9,409 nt of DNA from CAXBID01 sp963975495 (GTDB lineage: Bacteria > Bacteroidota > Bacteroidia > Flavobacteriales > Flavobacteriaceae). A program made the position numbers and the translations under genes. Positions within the stretch are counted from its first letter, which is position 1. Each line of letters begins with the position of its first letter. The notes below the pieces were generated by a model. That model was not told the origin of the DNA. It saw only the letters and a program-made list of their open reading frames with translations, and did no database searches. The stretch spans positions 1 through 9,409 of the forward strand of contig CAXBID010000135.1 of the NCBI GenBank assembly GCA_963975495.1, given 5' to 3'. Below are positions 5,266 through 9,409 of the stretch, piece after piece.

Positions 5266-6792
5266 TGTTAATTCCACAACTCTATTAGCTACAGTTTGCG
5301 CAAACTCGTGATCGTGAGTTGTAAACAAGATAGTACCTTTAAAGTTTTTAAGCGAATTATTAAATGCCGTAATACTTTCCAAATCTAAGTGGTTTGTTGG
5401 TTCATCAAGCATTAAAACATTGGCTCTTACCATCATCATTCTACTTAACATACAACGTACTTTTTCACCTCCCGAAAGGACATTTGATTTTTTAAGCGCT
5501 TCTTCACCACTAAAAATCATTTTACCTAAAAAGCCTCGAATGTAAACTTCCTCGCGCTCTTCTTCTGTTGTTGCCCATTGGCGTAACCAATCTACTAATG
5601 ATAAATCGTTTTCAAAATACTCACTATTATCCAAAGGTAAATATGATTGGTTGGTTGTAACGCCCCAGGCAAATTTACCTGAATCTGCTTTTTCTTTATT
5701 ATTTATAATTTGATAAAATGCCGTTGTAGCTCTAGAATCTCTAGAAAAAACAACAACTTTATCACCTTTTGCTAAGTTTAAATCGATGTTTTTAAATAAA
5801 AGTTCGCCATCTAGTGAAGCCGTTAATCTATCAATATTTAAAATTTGATCTCCAGCTTCGCGTTCTCTTTCAAAAATAATAGCAGGATAACGGCGACTAG
5901 TACGTCTTATATCACCTATATTGAGCTTTTCAATCATTTTCTTTCTACTCGTAGCTTGCTTACTTTTAGCTACGTTTGCAGAAAAACGACGAATAAATTC
6001 TTCCAGTTCCTTTTTCTTTTCTTCAGCCTTTTTGTTTTGTTGTGCGTGCTGACGTGCAGCCAATTGAGATGACTCATACCAAAACGTATAGTTTCCGGAA
6101 TAGTGATTTATTTTCCCAAAATCAATATCAGAAATATGTGTACAAACGGCATCTAAAAAGTGTCTATCGTGAGAAACTACAATGACGCAATTTTCATAAT
6201 TAGCCAAGAAATTCTCTAACCAAGAAATAGTTTCGTAATCTAAATCGTTGGTTGGCTCATCCATAATAAGTACATCTGGATTTCCAAATAAAGCCTGCGC
6301 TAATAACACACGTACTTTTTGTTTCCCATCCAAATCGGCCATTAACGTGTAATGCTGCTCTTCTTTTATTCCTAAATTTGATAACATGGATGCCGCATCA
6401 CTATCCGCATTCCAGCCGTTCATTTCTTCAAATTCTACTTGAAGCTCCCCTATTCTATCCGCATTTTCATCTGAATAATCTGCATAAAGCGCATCAATTT
6501 CAGCCTTAATTTTAAACAATGGCTTGTTTCCCATTAAAACCGTTTCTAAAACGGTATGTTCATCATATAAATTATGGTTCTGTTCAAAAACCGACATACG
6601 TTTCCCCGCTTCTAACGATACATGACCAGAGGTAGGCTCTTGCTTGCCGGAAATAATTTTTAAAAAAGTGGATTTACCTGAACCATTAGCTCCAATAATA
6701 CCATAGCAATTGCCATTATTAAAAGTGGTGCTTACTTCATCAAAAAGCACGCGTTTTCCAAATTGGACCGAAAGGTTTGAAACTGATAACAT
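5239..6792 (-). CDS. ABC-F family ATPase, C-terminal end frameshifted
   Basis: A soluble protein of 517 residues with two ATP-binding cassettes and no membrane domain. ABC-F members (EttA, YbiT, Uup type) bind the ribosomal E site and act on stalled or initiating ribosomes. ABC1 has Walker A GANGSGKST (34-42), a degenerate signature (MADLDGKQ, 151-158), Walker B LIMDE (D178, E179) and H208. A charged linker follows (~245-290, with NKKAEEKKKELEEF). ABC2 has a degenerate Walker A (FSRDSRATT, ~349-357, no lysine), a canonical signature LSGGEK (439-444), LMLDEP (D463, E464) and H493. I chose the ATG at 6792 because it begins the family motif MLSVSNLSVQFGKRVLF and because a TACTTTTG promoter element lies at 6821-6814, downstream of the longer frame's start at 6870. 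After VVELT the frame shifts to RYRPVHYF and stops, losing about 30 usual C-terminal residues. Both cassettes are complete, so it may still work. Confidence 0.9.
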   Translation of the reverse strand: MLSVSNLSVQFGKRVLFDEVSTTFNNGNCYGIIGANGSGKSTFLKIISGKQEPTSGHVSLEAGKRMSVFEQNHNLYDEHTVLETVLMGNKPLFKIKAEIDALYADYSDENADRIGELQVEFEEMNGWNADSDAASMLSNLGIKEEQHYTLMADLDGKQKVRVLLAQALFGNPDVLIMDEPTNDLDYETISWLENFLANYENCVIVVSHDRHFLDAVCTHISDIDFGKINHYSGNYTFWYESSQLAARQHAQQNKKAEEKKKELEEFIRRFSANVAKSKQATSRKKMIEKLNIGDIRRTSRRYPAIIFEREREAGDQILNIDRLTASLDGELLFKNIDLNLAKGDKVVVFSRDSRATTAFYQIINNKEKADSGKFAWGVTTNQSYLPLDNSEYFENDLSLVDWLRQWATTEEEREEVYIRGFLGKMIFSGEEALKKSNVLSGGEKVRCMLSRMMMVRANVLMLDEPTNHLDLESITAFNNSLKNFKGTILFTTHDHEFAQTVANRVVELTRYRPVHYF

Positions 6793-6813
6793 AAAGCTAT
6801 TTATTTTTTTTTG

Positions 6814-6821
6814 CAAAAGTA
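6814..6821 (-). promoter_or_regulatory. -7 promoter element of the ABC-F gene
   Basis: TACTTTTG on the minus strand matches TANNTTTG, 21 bases before the ATG at 6792. No TTG lies at the expected distance upstream (only TTTCG), so the -33 box is weak or absent. Its position supports the 6792 start over the 6870 start. Confidence 0.55.
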
Positions 6822-6934
6822 GAAAAATGAATTGGTAAGTCGAAACTTGAATAGCTAATAATTTAAGCATTTAGGCTGTTTTTGCTTAGTAAATATTTAA
6901 CAACGCATTAACAGGACTTTATGAATACATGCTA

Positions 6935-6942
6935 TATTTTTG
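6935..6942 (+). promoter_or_regulatory. -7 promoter element of the lipoprotein gene
   Basis: TATTTTTG matches TANNTTTG and sits 36 bases before the ATG at 6979. I see no clear TTG box 17-23 bases upstream. A purine-rich AGAGGGA (6968-6974), four bases before the ATG, could serve as a ribosome binding site, which is unusual in this phylum. Confidence 0.45.
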
Positions 6943-6978
6943 TGTAACATTACTATTTAATAGTCATAGAGGGATTTT

Positions 6979-8400
6979 ATGAGATTATACATTTATACGG
7001 TTTTAATAGTATTTATGCTTTTTGGTTGTAAAAAAGACACCACTGCAGCAGAAGGTGATATTGCCTATTTTGGAGGGGAAATCATTAATCCCAACACTAA
7101 TTATATTGTGCTCTCAAAATCTGAAACTATTATTGATACCATTAAATTGGATGGAAGAAACCGATTTATTTATAAAGTTAAAAATTTACAAGAAGGGCTA
7201 TATACGTTTAAGCATGGTGGTGAATACCAGATGGTTTTATTGGAACCCAATGATAGTATATTGGTTAGGCTTAATACCTTAGATTTTGATGAATCATTGG
7301 TTTTTACAGGCTTAGGTGCGAAAAAAAACAACTACTTAATCAATGAATTTTTAAATAACGAAAAAATAGAGAAAAAGATTTATGAGTACTGTCAACTAGA
7401 CCCTGAAGCATACAGTGCAAAAATTGATTCGTTAAAGCTTACTAAAACCAAAAAATTAAAGACATTTCAAAATAAATACGATACATCGAGCCTGTTTAAT
7501 GAAATAGCCGAAACCAATAATGATTACAGTTACTATTTCATGAAAGAGGTTTATCCGTTATGGCACTACTCCAAGGACAAATCTGATATTTATAAATCTT
7601 TGCCTAAGGACTTTTATAATTATCGAAAAAATGTGAATTATAGTAATGACTATTTAAAAAACAATATAGTTTACAACACCTTTTTACGATCTAGCTTTAA
7701 TAATCTGGCTCTTGAGAAGCATTTTGCACATAATAATAATAATCATTTCAAGCACATGTCTTTATGTTATAACATGGACAGATTGCACCTAATAGATAGT
7801 TTAGTTGTAAACACAGAAATAAAAGATGAATTATTGTATCACTTCACAGTTAGTTATTTAACTAGAAATAGAGATAGTAAAAATAGCAGTGCCGTTTTAA
7901 GTTCTTATTTAAAGAAAAGTAATAACGCAAAAGGTAAAGAAATGATGACCCGCTTTACCAATTCATTAAAAAATCTTGAAGAAGGCCTAGATGTTCCCAA
8001 CGTTAGAATTCTAGATTATAGTAATACTGAATTTGATATTACTTCCATTATAAATTCTCCAACAGTAATAAGTTTTTGGTCGCATACTTTTTACGACCAT
8101 TTTAAAGATAGTCATCATAAAATTAATGAGTTAAAAAGAAAATACCCTGAAGTAAAATTTATTGCTATTAATATTGATGATTATGGCCTTGAGAAATCTA
8201 AAAAATCATTGAAAAACAACAGATTTTCTTGTAGTGATGAATATTATTTTAAAAACCCTGAGGCTTCCATTGAAGTTTTTGCTATTCATCCTATGACTAA
8301 AACTATGATTATTGATAAAAATAAAAAGATAGTTAATAGCAATACCAATATGTTTTCTAATAAATTTGAAGAACAATTATTAGGATTGATAAATAGATAA
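6979..8400 (+). CDS. Lipoprotein with DUF4369-like N-terminal region and non-catalytic TlpA/thioredoxin-like domain
   Basis: A 473-residue protein. A signal sequence (MRLYIYTVLIVFMLFGC) ends in a lipobox with Cys17, so it should be a lipid-anchored envelope protein. Charged residues (KKD) follow the cysteine. Residues ~28-125 form a beta-rich region (GGEIINPNTNYIVLS, DTIKLDGRNRF, LEPNDSILVRLNT) like the DUF4369-type N-terminal domain found on Bacteroidetes TlpA-type disulfide reductases. The middle (~125-335) is mostly helical and rich in Lys and Asn. Residues ~340-473 fit a thioredoxin fold: SFWSHTFYDHF sits where WxxWCxxC is expected, then strands KFIAINID and TMIIDKNKKI, with the cis-proline position kept (HP, 437-438). 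Both active-site cysteines are missing (F371 and H374 in their place), so oxidoreductase activity is unlikely. It may instead bind a partner or ligand. The gene is divergent from the ABC-F gene and converges on the SDR gene. Confidence 0.83.
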   Translation: MRLYIYTVLIVFMLFGCKKDTTAAEGDIAYFGGEIINPNTNYIVLSKSETIIDTIKLDGRNRFIYKVKNLQEGLYTFKHGGEYQMVLLEPNDSILVRLNTLDFDESLVFTGLGAKKNNYLINEFLNNEKIEKKIYEYCQLDPEAYSAKIDSLKLTKTKKLKTFQNKYDTSSLFNEIAETNNDYSYYFMKEVYPLWHYSKDKSDIYKSLPKDFYNYRKNVNYSNDYLKNNIVYNTFLRSSFNNLALEKHFAHNNNNHFKHMSLCYNMDRLHLIDSLVVNTEIKDELLYHFTVSYLTRNRDSKNSSAVLSSYLKKSNNAKGKEMMTRFTNSLKNLEEGLDVPNVRILDYSNTEFDITSIINSPTVISFWSHTFYDHFKDSHHKINELKRKYPEVKFIAINIDDYGLEKSKKSLKNNRFSCSDEYYFKNPEASIEVFAIHPMTKTMIIDKNKKIVNSNTNMFSNKFEEQLLGLINR

Positions 8401-8403
8401 TTG

Positions 8404-9207
8404 CTAAATCTTATAGTGATTCATCAACATCCTTTCATAAACTTTACTTGGCAATATTCGTTTTAAAACAATTGAAAATTTTTGAAGGAACGCCCCTACC
8501 TTATAACGTACTTTGGGCTCTGGAGTGTTTATTATCTTAAAAATAACTTCAGCCATTACATTAGGATCGCTACCATTATCTACATGGGTATTCATCAAAT
8601 TTAAAGTATTCCCGTAAGGTTTTTTATAAGGCGAATTATCTAACAATGGCGCATGATACCTACCAGCTGCAATATTAGTGGCAAAATCTCCAGGAGCCAC
8701 ATTGGTCATTTTTATATTAAAGTCTTTCAGTTCCATTCTAAAAGCCTCAGTTAACAGCTCTAATGCGCCTTTACTTGCGCTATAAATGCCTCGATATGGC
8801 AATCCCATATAACCCGCAATAGACGTTACATTAATTATTAAGCCCGAGTTTTGCGCTCGCATTTGTGGTAATACCGTTTTAATAACATTTATAGGGCCAA
8901 AAAAATTAGTATCAAAATTAGCCTTGATTTCTTCTTCTGGAATTTCTTCAATAGGCCCAGTAATTCCTGCACCAGCATTATTTATTAAAATATCCAATTG
9001 GCCTTCCTTGTTTAAAATAGTCTTAACCGTTTCTTTAATAGTAGCAATCTTTTTTACATCTAAAGCTAAAATGGGAAATTTGCTATTTGGGTAATTATTT
9101 GGATTTCTGCTTGTTCCATAAACTTTAAATCCTTTTTGAGTTAAATACTCGCCAACAGATTTTCCAATTCCGGAAGACCCTCCCGTTATTAAAACAACTT
9201 TAAACAT
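8404..9207 (-). CDS. Classical short-chain dehydrogenase/reductase (SDR) family oxidoreductase
   Basis: A 267-residue NAD(P)-dependent oxidoreductase, complete. It has the Rossmann motif TGGSSGIG (8-15), an acidic residue in ALDV (D50) that packs on the adenine, NNAGAG (76-81), the catalytic S129 in NVTS, Y142 and K146 in YSASK, and APGDFATN (171-178) after the active site. The basic residues after beta-2 (TSRNP) favour NADPH, by inference. The C-terminal ~45 residues (VGAFLQKFSIVLKRILPSKVYERML) are hydrophobic and basic, as in SDRs that lie on membranes or act on lipid-like substrates. The substrate cannot be named. The stop lies 3 bases from that of the convergent lipoprotein gene, with no terminator between, so the two transcripts probably overlap at their 3' ends. 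Confidence 0.93.
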   Translation of the reverse strand: MFKVVLITGGSSGIGKSVGEYLTQKGFKVYGTSRNPNNYPNSKFPILALDVKKIATIKETVKTILNKEGQLDILINNAGAGITGPIEEIPEEEIKANFDTNFFGPINVIKTVLPQMRAQNSGLIINVTSIAGYMGLPYRGIYSASKGALELLTEAFRMELKDFNIKMTNVAPGDFATNIAAGRYHAPLLDNSPYKKPYGNTLNLMNTHVDNGSDPNVMAEVIFKIINTPEPKVRYKVGAFLQKFSIVLKRILPSKVYERMLMNHYKI

Positions 9208-9212
9208 GCTAT

Positions 9213-9244
9213 TAAATGTAAAATTAATAATGTAAAATTAACAA
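9213..9244 (-). promoter_or_regulatory. Weak candidate promoter of the SDR gene, built on a 14-bp tandem repeat
   Basis: On the minus strand, TTG (9244-9242), 21 bases, then TACATTTA (9220-9213) fits the consensus except for the last base. It would start transcription almost at the ATG (9207), giving a nearly leaderless message. Confidence 0.3.
9217..9244. repeat. 14-bp tandem duplication upstream of the SDR gene
   Basis: TGTAAAATTAATAA (9217-9230) is followed directly by TGTAAAATTAACAA (9231-9244), 13 of 14 bases identical. The second copy supplies the only TTG near the expected -33 position. Confidence 0.7.
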
Positions 9245-9273
9245 TGAAATTAATTAAAACGGTATAAAATGAA

Positions 9274-9320
9274 AAAAGATTTGATAGCTTACACTAACAA
9301 ATCTTTTGAGTTATTTTTTT
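9274..9320. terminator. Hairpin with T-runs on both sides, probable terminator
   Basis: AAAAGATTTG (9274-9283) pairs with CAAATCTTTT (9298-9307), a perfect 10-bp stem with a 14-base loop. On the minus strand a T-run (TTTTTTC) follows directly. On the plus strand a seven-T run comes six bases later. It could insulate the SDR gene from transcription arriving from the ffs side. Confidence 0.5.
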
Positions 9321-9323
9321 AAG

Positions 9324-9342
9324 TCCTTTCCTTTGGAAAGGA
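9324..9342. repeat. REP-like hairpin next to ffs
   Basis: TCCTTTCC-TTT-GGAAAGGA, an 8-bp perfect stem with a TTT loop, followed by TTTAGGATAGG. This resembles hairpins that I recall as dispersed intergenic repeats in flavobacterial genomes. Only one copy is in the window, so repetition is not shown here. Confidence 0.5.
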
Positions 9343-9355
9343 TTTAGGATAGGCT

Positions 9356-9409
9356 AAAAAAGGCAAGCTACCTACATCACACCGCTACGACCATTTACCT
9401 TTGCTTCGT
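9356..9409 (-). ncRNA. ffs: Signal recognition particle RNA, 3' portion (runs off the window)
   Basis: On the minus strand the window edge reads ACGAAGCAAAGG, then a short helix arm, then GTGTGATGTAGGTAGCTTGCC and a run of six T (9361-9356). This matches the 3' side of bacterial SRP RNA, where the conserved apical loop segment GGAAGCAGCCAAGG is followed by ...GATGTAGCTGGC. The RNA scaffolds Ffh and docks with FtsY for co-translational membrane targeting. Only about 48 bases of the RNA are inside the window, and the 5' side of the hairpin, including the GGAA tetraloop region, lies beyond base 9409. The T-run just after GCC is the likely 3' end and terminator. Confidence 0.82.

Noticed and set aside
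5845..6072. Plus-strand open frame opposite the ABC-F gene
   Set aside because: Its low-complexity Phe/Ser/Leu composition is the antisense of the charged ABC-F linker.
6793..6870. Longer N-terminus for the ABC-F protein from an ATG at 6870
   Set aside because: The extra 26 residues look unrelated to the family, and a TANNTTTG promoter element (6821-6814) lies within that stretch.
7022..7282. Second plus-strand open frame within the lipoprotein gene
   Set aside because: It is out of frame with the gene that has a signal peptide and recognisable domains, and has no start signal of its own.

Overview
The window reads as chromosome of a member of the Flavobacteriaceae (phylum Bacteroidetes). 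It is strongly A+T-rich. Several genes are preceded by the Bacteroidetes-type promoter (TTG/TTTG, then about 19-21 bases, then TANNTTTG). The ABC-F, tandem DUF2007 and TlpA-like lipoprotein proteins are also typical of that group. No database search was possible, so family names rest on recognised motifs.

Left third (1-1800): a damaged accessory module on the minus strand. A GTG-started gene for an unrecognised ~255-residue protein overlaps by four bases a PIN-domain (VapC-like) nuclease gene, a layout typical of toxin-antitoxin pairs. The nuclease gene is broken after codon 69 by a 257-bp hairpin-ended insertion. Removing the insertion exactly restores a 160-codon gene with all four acidic PIN residues. 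The element has no transposase. Its two end hairpins have the same loop orientation, asymmetric spacing to the ends and a shared TAAAC at the junctions, which together suggest a non-autonomous IS200/IS605-type element (PATE/MITE).

Middle (1800-5240): a divergent promoter region, then a complete pheT (phenylalanyl-tRNA synthetase beta subunit). Two small tandem paralogues of the DUF2007 'signal transducing protein' family follow, separated by a rho-independent terminator.

Right part (5175-8400): a minus-strand ABC-F ATPase gene whose last codons are frameshifted. The ancestral C-terminal tail is still readable in another frame just downstream. Its two nucleotide sites are asymmetric: one composite site is canonical and the other has lost both its Walker A lysine and its signature motif. 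Divergent from it is a lipoprotein with an N-terminal DUF4369-like region and a thioredoxin/TlpA-like C-terminal domain that lacks the CXXC cysteines.

Right edge (8404-9409): a classical short-chain dehydrogenase converges on the lipoprotein gene with a 3-base gap. Upstream of it lie a 14-bp tandem duplication, two hairpins, and the 3' end of the signal recognition particle RNA (ffs), which runs off the window edge on the minus strand.

The housekeeping genes (pheT, ffs, ABC-F) appear to be independent units. The most interesting part is the PIN module: the nuclease is inactivated by a small palindromic element while its overlapping partner gene stays open.
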